Shown piece after piece: positions 1 to 7,771 of a stretch of DNA of 9,224 nt (positions within the stretch are counted from its first letter, which is position 1; the number at the start of each line of letters is the position of its first letter). The notes below the pieces were generated by a model. The model searched no databases. It was given only the letters and a program-made list of their open reading frames with translations, and had not been told where the DNA came from. Location: positions 1 to 9,224 of the forward strand of contig JBKHYG010000130.1 in the NCBI GenBank assembly GCA_046565595.1, written 5' to 3'. Source of the stretch: JBKHYG01 sp046565595. GTDB lineage: Bacteria > Actinomycetota > AC-67. The translations under genes were made by a program, and so were the position numbers.

Positions 1-48
1 TAACAGGACCTGCGGTGCGAGGTTCAGGGGGGATAGGAGAGGCTCCAT
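1..48 (-). CDS. possible N-terminus of a gene running off the left edge
   Basis: An ATG at 46-48 on the minus strand opens 16 sense codons (MEPLLSPLNLAPQVLL) that reach the window edge without a stop. It lies 9 bases after the stop of the HAMP receptor gene and in the same direction, so it could be the next gene of that operon. The peptide is rich in Leu and Pro and says nothing about function. There is no clear ribosome binding site, so translation would rely on coupling. This is a weak call; the stretch may be untranslated spacer. Confidence 0.3.
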   Translation of the reverse strand, partial: MEPLLSPLNLAPQVLL

Positions 49-57
49 CGGGCGGGA

Positions 58-1278
58 TCACTCGTCGGAACGGACGCGATCCCAGAAGCCCTCCCCCCAG
101 AAGGACTCATGTTCGCTGCGAAGCAGTTCCTCTAGCGAGGTCGACCCGTCGGCGGCGGAACCTTGATGTCGGATGGCCCTTCGGATCCGTTCCAAAGAGA
201 TCGCGATAGAGCCCACCTCGTCGCGGCGATCGAAGTCGATCTCGATATCGGTCGCTCCATGAGCCAGACCGTCCGCGTGAACTTCGAGTCGATCGATCGG
301 ATGAACGACGCGCCGGTAAAGCCAGCCGAACACGATCAGCACCAGCAGCATCCCGAGGGTGCCGAGTGCGAGGCTCCTTGCGAGTTGCCTACTCGAACCG
401 CCCGTGTCCAACTCGACAGGACGGCTGGCCACTATCCCCCAGCCCAGATCGCCGCTAGGACCGAAGCCCACGATCGGCGCGTATCCGATCACATCTAAGC
501 GTCCGTCAACGCCTCGCTCTAGGTAGGCGCCGGTCTCTCCGGAGCGAACCCGAGAGACCGCTTGCTTGATGTTCGCATCCTCGACATCACGACCAGCTTC
601 GGCAGGGTCGTGCGAGGCTAGAACCATGCTGTCTTGATCCAAGACCCACGCTTGACCAGCTTTGAAGAGACTGAGCGGTGAAAGCAGATAACTGGGCGAA
701 TAGTGGCCGACCACGGCTCGGCGAGGACACTTTGCGACATCGACCGGGCGCGTATCGGCTTCGCAGCGTCGCATCGATGCGAACATCGGGATGCGTAAGC
801 GATCCGACAGGTCGGCCTGTGCGATGTCGGCCACCTTGAAGGCCGCATCTGGGATCAAGGCCGGGGCTGGCTCTCCTCCCTCTAGGGCCAACACCTTGCG
901 GGCTGGATCCAGCACATAGACGCTCTCATAGCGGTCGTGGATCAGCGCGAACTTCGAGACCGCCTGCTGCAGCCTCTCACCGGTCAACTCGGGCGCGACC
1001 TCGAGGAGTCCGGCTAGATCCATCAGGTCATACACCCCCTCGTTCAGCGAGGTTCGCAGCGACTGCGCCGCTTCGATCGTGCTCGTCTCGAGCTGGTCCA
1101 CCAGCGCGGGAGGCACCTCGCCTTCCCTCTGGGAACTGAAGCCGAGCAGGGTGGGTACCGCCAGTGCGAACAGCCCGAAGAGCACTGCTCCCACGGCGAT
1201 CGGAAGCCGGATGGACGACCTGCTGGCGGGGGCTGGGGTTTCGCGCCTCTCAGCGCGCTCGGTCTCTATGGTCTTCAC
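58..1278 (-). CDS. membrane receptor with extracytoplasmic sensor domain and HAMP, no output domain
   Basis: The 406-residue protein has the topology of a bacterial sensor. A short basic and polar N-terminus is followed by TM1 (about residues 23-47), an extracytoplasmic region of roughly 250 residues with the look of a Cache/CHASE-type sensor, TM2 (about 302-325) and a HAMP domain (about 326-375). The HAMP shows the usual Pro (HPIDRLEVHADGLA) and DEVG (353-356) landmarks. Only about 30 residues follow, acidic and Trp-containing, so no kinase, cyclase, GGDEF or methyl-accepting domain is present. The start is GTG at 1276-1278 with a GGTGA ribosome site six bases upstream. It overlaps the end of the upstream MuF-motif gene by 29 bases, implying co-translation. 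It may signal through a partner protein. The fold of the sensor domain is inferred from topology; the HAMP call is firm. Confidence 0.8.
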   Translation of the reverse strand: MKTIETERAERRETPAPASRSSIRLPIAVGAVLFGLFALAVPTLLGFSSQREGEVPPALVDQLETSTIEAAQSLRTSLNEGVYDLMDLAGLLEVAPELTGERLQQAVSKFALIHDRYESVYVLDPARKVLALEGGEPAPALIPDAAFKVADIAQADLSDRLRIPMFASMRRCEADTRPVDVAKCPRRAVVGHYSPSYLLSPLSLFKAGQAWVLDQDSMVLASHDPAEAGRDVEDANIKQAVSRVRSGETGAYLERGVDGRLDVIGYAPIVGFGPSGDLGWGIVASRPVELDTGGSSRQLARSLALGTLGMLLVLIVFGWLYRRVVHPIDRLEVHADGLAHGATDIEIDFDRRDEVGSIAISLERIRRAIRHQGSAADGSTSLEELLRSEHESFWGEGFWDRVRSDE

Positions 1279-1873
1279 TAGGCATCACCGTGCATCGACA
1301 GCCCGGATGTGCCGGAGGCGTCGAGAGTGCTTCCCGGAAGGGCAGGTCGATCGGTACGGGGCCGATCGACGCTATGGAGGCGCAGTCCGAGCAGGGATCT
1401 GGCGATGTGACCCAACTGCGGGCCGCTACCCCACGATCTCGCATCCCTTGAAGGGACCCGTGCTCGTAGCAGCGAACAAGATGCGTGTATGCGGCGAGGG
1501 GAAGGATGCGGTGCACCTGTTGCAGCGCTGCGGAGCCTGAGGTCTTCCACCTCTGGCGAAGCTCGGCCTGGATCAGCCCGCGGAAACTCTTGGCGCAAGC
1601 TGACAGCATCGAGGCGTCCGGGGTCCAGGTCTGGCCGCGGCTACCGCCTGCGCGGAAGCCCTCTAAGGCGGCCGTTCGGCAGTAGCTCTGGACCAGTTCC
1701 ACGATGCCGCGCTCGGTCAGATCAGGAGCCTCGTCAAGATCATCCAAGCGAGCCCATAGGCGGTTCAAGGACTGCTCCATCGCGACCTGTATCGGCTCCA
1801 GGCGCGACCTGCGGACCTCAGGCCCAAGGTCGGATGATCTTCCGATCTTGTCCTCGAGGTTCAAGTCGATCAC
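1250..1873 (-). CDS. protein with phage MuF / SPP1 gp7-type C-terminal motif
   Basis: With the GTG at 1873 as start, the protein has 207 residues. The N-terminal two thirds is predicted mostly helical and charged. The C-terminus holds a CxxC (residues 161 and 164, in SPDPCSDCASI), a spacer with a Gly and a Phe, then PPAHPGCRC (186-194). This order (CxxC, then PPxHPxCRC) is the hallmark of phage minor head proteins of the Mu gpF / SPP1 gp7 family, which sit near the portal and are sometimes fused to toxins. No portal, terminase, capsid or tail gene is visible nearby. The reading frame stays open up to an ATG at 1984, but that would overlap the divergent secreted-protein gene by 90 bases. TTG at 1864, preceded by GGTGA, and ATG at 1780 are other possible starts. 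It is coupled to the receptor gene by a 29-base overlap. The motif is clear; the function is not. Confidence 0.7.
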   Translation of the reverse strand: MIDLNLEDKIGRSSDLGPEVRRSRLEPIQVAMEQSLNRLWARLDDLDEAPDLTERGIVELVQSYCRTAALEGFRAGGSRGQTWTPDASMLSACAKSFRGLIQAELRQRWKTSGSAALQQVHRILPLAAYTHLVRCYEHGSLQGMRDRGVAARSWVTSPDPCSDCASIASIGPVPIDLPFREALSTPPAHPGCRCTVMPSEDHRDRAR

Positions 1874-1884
1874 CGGCGCGACCG

Positions 1885-1890
1885 AAGGAG
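1885..1890 (+). promoter_or_regulatory. ribosome binding site of the secreted hydrolase-like gene
   Basis: AAGGAG lies four bases before the ATG at 1895 and is complementary to the CCTCC-type 3' end of the 16S rRNA in this window. It fixes the start of the plus-strand gene and so argues against the longest form of the divergent minus-strand MuF-motif gene. Confidence 0.6.
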
Positions 1891-1894
1891 AAGC

Positions 1895-2890
1895 ATGCGG
1901 TTCGGGCGCTCTAGTCGAGGGCTCTATGTGGGTGCGGCCCGGTTGGGCGCAGCCCTGTGTCTGGCTTTCGTCGGGTCTATACATATCGTTGGCACCGGCT
2001 TACCAACAGAGGCATCTTCTCAAACCGGGACAGATATCCACTCGGTTGGCACTTTCCGCTCGGGTGCCGACTACGCCCAGGCCCCAGGATCGCTAGGTGA
2101 GGGCTCCGAGTTGGCTCGCCTAGCAGCCGAGGCGAAGGCCTCCTTCCCCAGGGCAAACACCAGGGCATATCGTGCCCCCTCAGACCGAGATCTAGTTGCC
2201 ATGGGGCCGCTCTTGCGTGCGATCCGGGAGGGCAAGATCTCCAAGAGCCGACGGCTGGGTCGGAAACTGGGATTGTTGGTCGAACAGTGGCGCGGGGGCG
2301 CCCCTGTCGTGACCGTCCGCGAGGATCCCGAGCGAGCTGCCCGCGGCTGGGGGATGCTCGCGATCCGTCCCTCCTCGCCGATGCAGACCATCATCGAGGT
2401 TCCCCATCCGATCGACGACCTCTACACAGATGTCTTGGGGGTTCAACTGTTCGAGGAGATGCAGGCCTCGGCGCTCTTGATCGCGGGCTCGCACAGACAT
2501 GCCAACGGTCCATACACCTCCGATGCGGCTCGCCTGGAGCGCACGCTGTTCCAGACCGCTCACCTCCTGCTGGTCGAAAGCGAGACGATGGTCGTTCAGT
2601 TGCACGGCTTCTCGCGGCAGCGTCACCCCGATGTGGTCGAACAGGTGATCCTGTCCGATGGCACTGACAAGCCTGCTCGGTGGGCCTTCGACATCGGTGA
2701 CCGCCTTGATGGCAAGGGCTTGCCCACCTGCGTTTACGGGATGGACTGCAACGAGTTGGGCGGCGAAACGAACCTGCAGATGCGCACCGCCCGAAAGGCA
2801 GGCGCACGGTCCTTGCATCTAGAGCTCGATCTGCCTAGCCGCCAAGATCCAGGTATCGCCAGCATCCTCGCGGATGCATTGAACGGCTAG
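1895..2890 (+). CDS. secreted metal-dependent hydrolase-like protein (N-formylglutamate amidohydrolase / M14-like fold suspected)
   Basis: The 331-residue protein begins with a basic n-region and a hydrophobic stretch (about residues 11-34) ending near an Ala/Ser-rich segment, consistent with a signal peptide or N-terminal anchor. A low-complexity linker leads to a globular domain from about 130. Conserved-looking polar clusters are HPIDD (171-175), GSHRHAN (199-204), QLHGF (235-239) and LHLELD (307-312). An HxxD pair followed later by a lone His on a strand and a Glu near the C-terminus is the arrangement of zinc hydrolases of the N-formylglutamate amidohydrolase, aspartoacylase and carboxypeptidase M14 superfamily. 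This predicts amide or ester hydrolysis outside the membrane. The substrate is unknown. The gene is divergent from the MuF/receptor pair and convergent with the 16S gene. The family assignment is inferred from motif spacing and is tentative. Confidence 0.6.
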   Translation: MRFGRSSRGLYVGAARLGAALCLAFVGSIHIVGTGLPTEASSQTGTDIHSVGTFRSGADYAQAPGSLGEGSELARLAAEAKASFPRANTRAYRAPSDRDLVAMGPLLRAIREGKISKSRRLGRKLGLLVEQWRGGAPVVTVREDPERAARGWGMLAIRPSSPMQTIIEVPHPIDDLYTDVLGVQLFEEMQASALLIAGSHRHANGPYTSDAARLERTLFQTAHLLLVESETMVVQLHGFSRQRHPDVVEQVILSDGTDKPARWAFDIGDRLDGKGLPTCVYGMDCNELGGETNLQMRTARKAGARSLHLELDLPSRQDPGIASILADALNG

Positions 2891-2948
2891 AGGGCGGGGC
2901 GGAACGACTAGATCCCCCGGCCCGCGTTAAACACCTCGCCGCATGCGA

Positions 2949-2972
2949 AACGCCGCCCCGAGAGGCGGCGTT
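2949..2972 (-). terminator. intrinsic terminator closing the 16S unit, possibly bidirectional
   Basis: A 9-bp perfect stem (2949-2957 with 2964-2972; AACGCCGCC with GGCGGCGTT) encloses a 6-base loop. Read on the minus strand, the stem ends in GTTTCG, a short T-run. It lies about 105 bases beyond the 3' end of the 16S and 12 bases beyond the processing stem. It also sits 58 bases after the stop of the plus-strand hydrolase gene, so it could serve both convergent units. Confidence 0.65.
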
Positions 2973-2984
2973 CGAAGTTCCCCA

Positions 2985-3022
2985 GCGTGTGCTGGTAACT
3001 GCATAGCGAGGGCCGAAACGAA
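2985..3022 (-). repeat. pre-16S processing stem, 3' (trailer) arm
   Basis: This arm is the inverted complement of 4731-4772 on the other side of the 16S gene. In the transcript, 8, 16 and 11 base pairs form in succession, broken only by two small internal loops (3 against 2 and 4 against 1 bases), 35 pairs in all. Such a long helix closing the 16S is the usual RNase III-type substrate that frees the 16S precursor. Its presence shows that the whole span 2985-4772 is one transcript. Confidence 0.85.
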
Positions 3023-3040
3023 CTGAGTTCGGTAGCAGGA

Positions 3041-3060
3041 TCCCTTGTGTTTCTAAGGGA
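3041..3060 (-). other. small hairpin in the 16S trailer
   Basis: TCCCTT pairs with AAGGGA around an 8-base loop, between the mature 16S end and the trailer arm of the processing stem. It is probably just a structural element of the precursor. Confidence 0.4.
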
Positions 3061-3072
3061 AACAGTGTTACT

Positions 3073-4618
<1,546 letters not shown>

Positions 4619-4699
4619 GAGTTGATTTCCAAGCTTTTTCAAGCCTGGCTATCTCAAAGGGTTTCTGGGTCCCACTACTTCACTCAGAGCTGGCACGAC

Positions 4700-4713
4700 C
4701 TCTCCGAGGAGAG
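4700..4713 (-). other. hairpin in the 16S leader
   Basis: CTCTC pairs with GAGAG around a CTCG tetraloop in the transcript, between the leader arm of the processing stem and the mature 5' end. It lies inside the segment removed during maturation. No convincing boxA antitermination site was recognised, although CCTTTGAGA (4657-4665) is loosely similar to actinobacterial boxA. Confidence 0.35.
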
Positions 4714-4730
4714 ATCGCACTTTGCCTTAA

Positions 4731-4772
4731 TTCGTTTCGGCTGTTCTCGCTATGCAGTTACTAAGCACACGC
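4731..4772 (-). repeat. pre-16S processing stem, 5' (leader) arm
   Basis: This is the partner of the trailer arm at 2985-3022. The longest unbroken block of pairing is 16 bp (leader GTAACTGCATAGCGAG). Because this arm must be transcribed, the promoter has to lie above 4772, in agreement with the promoter proposed at 4840-4868. Confidence 0.85.
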
Positions 4773-4780
4773 CGACCGAA

Positions 4781-4796
4781 CGGCTCTTCCGAGCCG
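4781..4796 (-). other. GNRA-capped hairpin early in the 16S leader
   Basis: CGGCTC, GGAA, GAGCCG in the transcript forms a perfect 6-bp stem with a stable GNRA-type tetraloop, immediately before the processing stem. It is not followed by a U-run, so it is unlikely to be a terminator. It may help folding or elongation of the precursor. Confidence 0.4.
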
Positions 4797-4839
4797 GATT
4801 ACGGACGGGAAGGTGCCCCCTTGCGAGGGCGGAGCGCGG

Positions 4840-4868
4840 ATAGTACACGGGGGTCTGCCAGCACGCAA
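4840..4868 (-). promoter_or_regulatory. probable sigma-70-type promoter of the 16S unit
   Basis: On the minus strand TTGCGT (4863-4868) and TACTAT (4840-4845) are separated by exactly 17 bases, a good -35/-10 pair for the housekeeping sigma factor in GC-rich DNA. Initiation would fall near 4832-4834, giving a leader of about 215 bases that includes the processing arm. It is the best candidate in the segment between the small secreted-protein gene and the leader arm. No start-site data support it. Confidence 0.55.
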
Positions 4869-4933
4869 GCGGGAGATCCGCCCAGGTCAGGGATCGGCTC
4901 CGGGGGTCCGCTTCTGCGGCCTCCAGGAAGGCC

Positions 4934-4949
4934 CGGCCTAGGCAGGCCG
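4934..4949 (-). terminator. weak hairpin after the small secreted-protein gene
   Basis: CGGCCT pairs with AGGCCG around a 4-base loop, 15 bases past the stop of the four-cysteine protein gene. A second overlapping possibility (GGCCT with AGGCC) lies just beyond. Neither has a T-run, so this is a tentative terminator that could shield the 16S promoter from read-through. The rest of the 4619-4963 stretch is explained by the 16S leader and promoter. Confidence 0.3.
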
Positions 4950-4963
4950 CGTGTCTCTGGGCG

Positions 4964-5434
4964 CTAGTGGATCAGCAGGAAGTCGCCAGAGACGAGGGGG
5001 GAGGTCGGCACCCCGGCGGCCCCGCAGGGGCCTTCTTCTTCCAGGTCTACGGCAGGAACGACCCCGAACTCATCGACCCCGCCCCGCCGATCGATGACCT
5101 TGATCAGGTAGGTGGTCTTGCCGGGGCCGCTCGCCTTGATGAAGGCGGTCTGGCCCTCAGACTCGGGCATCGCGTTCGGCTGCATCTCCAGGCACTCGAT
5201 GACAGGGTCGAAATGTGGATCGGTGTCCGAGCACACCGGAGGGGTGCTCGTCTTCTCCCAGTATCCGGTCACCCAGCGTGAGCGTGATCCCGTATCGCTC
5301 TTGACGCCAGTGAGGGTCAGGCAGCTGCTGGAGGCCGTCACGCCCTGGCCGGCGATCACGAACTCGCCAGGACCCTGGGCTTGGACCAAACTAGCGCTCG
5401 CCATGAGCGCGATGAAAGTCATCTTCGTCCACAT
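4964..5434 (-). CDS. small secreted protein with four cysteines
   Basis: The 156-residue protein starts with a typical signal peptide (MWTKMTFIALMASASLVQA, cleavage likely after residue 19). The mature part of about 137 residues is rich in beta-formers and Gly, Ser and Thr. It has exactly four Cys (38, 68, 81, 137), which could form two disulfides. The segments IECLEMQ (79-85), GKTTYLIKVIDRRGGVDEFG (105-124), the Cys at 137 and SGDFLLIH at the C-terminus resemble, by memory of pattern, a group of uncharacterised small actinobacterial secreted proteins with a CL...VxDxG...D...C...SGN ending. No function is known to me. ATG at 5422 (residue 5) is an alternative start. The gene is divergent from the sulfotransferase and stands upstream of the 16S promoter in the same direction. 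Confidence 0.7.
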   Translation of the reverse strand: MWTKMTFIALMASASLVQAQGPGEFVIAGQGVTASSSCLTLTGVKSDTGSRSRWVTGYWEKTSTPPVCSDTDPHFDPVIECLEMQPNAMPESEGQTAFIKASGPGKTTYLIKVIDRRGGVDEFGVVPAVDLEEEGPCGAAGVPTSPLVSGDFLLIH

Positions 5435-5540
5435 GATGAGGATTCTTCGACGGGAGGGCCTTCGATTCCTCTAACGCCTGGCCGGGGCCGTCGGGGCGGA
5501 GCCACGCGACCAGCCTCTCTGAGGGCCTCGCCCCGATACG

Positions 5541-6611
5541 ATGCCCTCCCACATGCAGCCTTTCGCCTTCTTCCTCGGATCTGGCCGGTCCGGGACGACT
5601 CTGATCCGCGAGATATTCAACGCCCATCCTGCGATGGCCATCCCCGAGGAGACCCACTTCGTTCCGATGCTGGCTCGCAAGCGGCGTCTGTATGAGGCTT
5701 CCGACGGCTTCCATGCGACCCGATTCGTGCGCGACCTGCGGCGATTCGAGCAGTTCGAAGAGATGGGCCTCTCTGAAGGTGCCGTGAAGGCGGCGGTCCG
5801 GGAGGCGACCGACCTCCCCTCGGCCATCCGCGCCCTCTACGGGCTGTATGCCTCAGAACAAGGCAAGACCCGGTACGGCGACAAGACTCCCAGGTATTGC
5901 CTGGATATGCCGATGCTGGCGACCTTGTTCCCTGAGGCTCGGTTCGTCCATGTGATCCGTGACGGGCGCGATGTTGCGTTGTCGGTCAAGGGCGTCTTCT
6001 TCGGTCCGGACACGATCGGCGGGGCAGCGCTGTATTGGCGAAACCGGGCGCTGGCGACCAGACGGTCCGGCGAATACATGGATCCATCGATGTACTTCGA
6101 GTATCGCCACGAGGACCTGCTGGAGGATCCCGAGGCGGTGGTCCGGGAGATCTGTGATTTCCTGGACCTGCCGTTCGATCCTGAGATGCTGCGCTACCAC
6201 GAGAACAAGGCTCCACGCAGCGAGTCGCACCATCCGCACGCACACAAGCCACCGACCAAAGGCTTGCGCAACTTCCGAAACGAACTCTCGGCTGAGGATC
6301 TGCGGCTGGTCGAGTTGTTGATCGGCGATGCGCTAGAGGAGCTCGGCTACGAGTTGGCGACCGACGAGCGCACCGTGGATCAGGAGACCGAACGCAAGCT
6401 GCGCGCCGAGGTGAAGAAGATCGTGCGCGCGCACAACAACTGGGAAGCTGACGGGTTCTCGATGGTCAATGTCCCGGCGAAACGCCCGCCGTCGATGCGC
6501 CGCAGCTTCCGGTTGGGCTTGATCCCGATGCGGGACATGATCGAGATCGAAGAGGTCTCAGACGCCGACCCGGCAAACGATCAAGCTGACGCGGCGTCGC
6601 TCGCGGAGTGA
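5541..6611 (+). CDS. PAPS-dependent sulfotransferase family protein
   Basis: The enzyme would move a sulfonate group from 3'-phosphoadenosine 5'-phosphosulfate to a hydroxyl or amine of an acceptor. The 5'-phosphosulfate loop GSGRSGTT (13-20) sits at the N-terminus, followed by LIREIFNAHP. The 3'-phosphate-binding segment is RFVHVIRDGRDVALSVK (134-150), with Arg140 and Ser148 in the expected places. GDKTP (113-117) and YRHEDLLEDP (188-197) are also typical of the bacterial sulfotransferase family. About 100 residues after the core are charged and may be lineage-specific. Length of 356 is slightly above the usual 280-320. The acceptor cannot be read from sequence. ATG at 5553 (residue 5) is an alternative start; neither has a strong ribosome site. 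Its 3' end overlaps the convergent thiI by 31 bases, so antisense effects between the transcripts are possible. Confidence 0.9.
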   Translation: MPSHMQPFAFFLGSGRSGTTLIREIFNAHPAMAIPEETHFVPMLARKRRLYEASDGFHATRFVRDLRRFEQFEEMGLSEGAVKAAVREATDLPSAIRALYGLYASEQGKTRYGDKTPRYCLDMPMLATLFPEARFVHVIRDGRDVALSVKGVFFGPDTIGGAALYWRNRALATRRSGEYMDPSMYFEYRHEDLLEDPEAVVREICDFLDLPFDPEMLRYHENKAPRSESHHPHAHKPPTKGLRNFRNELSAEDLRLVELLIGDALEELGYELATDERTVDQETERKLRAEVKKIVRAHNNWEADGFSMVNVPAKRPPSMRRSFRLGLIPMRDMIEIEEVSDADPANDQADAASLAE

Positions 6612-7771
6612 AGGAAGCGGAACCAGCGGATCTCAGCTCCCTCGAGGCTGCCCTTCGCTAACGCATCAACATCGACGGCTTCCTCGGCGGCTCTAAGTTC
6701 CTCAGCGGACGCCCGGGTGCGGGGCCGCTTGGGCTCGAAGAGCACGCATGCCTCCTGGCACGGAGCGTTGCTGATCTCTTCAAGCCCGAGCCTGCGGCTC
6801 TGGTCGATGATCTCGATCTTGTCGGATCCGACCAGCGGACGAAGCACGGGGATGGGGGAAGCGTCTTCGACGGCGGCGAGGTTCTCGAGCGTCTGACTGG
6901 CAACCTGTCCGAGCGAGTCGCCGGTGACCAGCGCGTGCGCGCCCTCTCGTTCCGCGATCAGCGCCGCGACCCGCATCATGTGGCGCCGATACAGCAGGGT
7001 CCGCAGCGACTCTGGACACGCGAGACTCATCTCGCGCTGCGCTTCCCCGATCGGTACCAGCCAGAGCCGCAGTCGGCGCTGGAACCCGTTCAGGTGCTCG
7101 GCGACCTCCGCTGCGACGCGTGAAGACGATGCGTCGGTGAACGGCTGCGAATGGAAGTGAACGAGTTCGACGGTCGCGCCCCGCCGCATCATGCGTGCGG
7201 CGGCCACGGGCGAGTCGAGTCCTGCTGACAACAGCACGACAACTTTTCCACTTATGCCGGTCGGTAACCCGCCTGGGCCCTCGTATCGGTCGCCGAAGAC
7301 GAAGGCTCTCTCGCCGACGACCTCGACCCACACCGTGCGTTCGGGCTCGGAGAGGTTGACCTTCATCCCGGTCGCCTCGACCAGTCGCGCCCCGATCTTC
7401 TCGTTGATGTCCCGGGACTTCCACGGAAAGCCTTCGGCGTGAGCGACCCGGCCTCGCACGGCGAAAGATGATGCGGGCTTGGCGATGAGTGCGGCCAGGG
7501 CAGCTGGCCCGATGTGGTCTGGATCTGCGGGAAGCGCGTCGGCGATCGCGAAGTACTGGATGCCGAACACCCTCTTCAGCCTCTCGGCCACCAACGCCTC
7601 GTCAACGCCATCTGGCAGTTCAGCAACGAGCCGTCCGGGCAACCGTCGGAACCGGATGTCGCCAAGATCGGTCAGGACTCCAGAGGCGTTGCGCACCAAG
7701 GCTTCCTCGAATGAAGAACGATTGCGGCCCTTGAGCCCAACCTCGTGATAGTGGGCGACGACCGCGCGCAT
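6581..7771 (-). CDS. thiI: tRNA 4-thiouridine synthase ThiI, without rhodanese domain
   Basis: ThiI adenylates U8 of tRNA and transfers sulfur to it; in many bacteria it also supplies sulfur for the thiazole of thiamine. In this 396-residue protein an N-terminal ferredoxin-like part (about 1-60) precedes a THUMP domain (about 60-165, with FPWKSRDINEKIG and VEVVGERAFVF). After GGLPTGISGK comes the PP-loop LLSAGLDSPVA (180-190), whose usual form is SGGxDS, so the second residue is Ala rather than Gly. The PCQEACVLFEP segment (337-347) matches the CC-type catalytic region of ThiI proteins without rhodanese; Cys342 is the likely catalytic residue and Cys338 a second thiol. The E. coli enzyme (482 aa) has an extra C-terminal rhodanese domain that is absent here. 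The ATG overlaps the MarP stop in TGATG, so the two are translationally coupled. Confidence 0.93.
   Translation of the reverse strand: MRAVVAHYHEVGLKGRNRSSFEEALVRNASGVLTDLGDIRFRRLPGRLVAELPDGVDEALVAERLKRVFGIQYFAIADALPADPDHIGPAALAALIAKPASSFAVRGRVAHAEGFPWKSRDINEKIGARLVEATGMKVNLSEPERTVWVEVVGERAFVFGDRYEGPGGLPTGISGKVVVLLSAGLDSPVAAARMMRRGATVELVHFHSQPFTDASSSRVAAEVAEHLNGFQRRLRLWLVPIGEAQREMSLACPESLRTLLYRRHMMRVAALIAEREGAHALVTGDSLGQVASQTLENLAAVEDASPIPVLRPLVGSDKIEIIDQSRRLGLEEISNAPCQEACVLFEPKRPRTRASAEELRAAEEAVDVDALAKGSLEGAEIRWFRFLHSASDAASA

Noticed and set aside
1874..1984. N-terminal extension of the MuF-motif protein up to ATG 1984
   Set aside because: It would overlap the well-supported plus-strand start at 1895, has no ribosome site, and its first 37 residues look random.
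2192..2818. Minus-strand open frame of 208 codons opposite the secreted hydrolase-like gene
   Set aside because: The plus-strand frame has a signal peptide, a ribosome site and ordered motifs; the antisense frame has none.
5435..5540. Promoters for the divergent small secreted-protein and sulfotransferase genes
   Set aside because: No -35/-10 pair with acceptable spacing stood out on either strand in this GC-rich 106-base gap.
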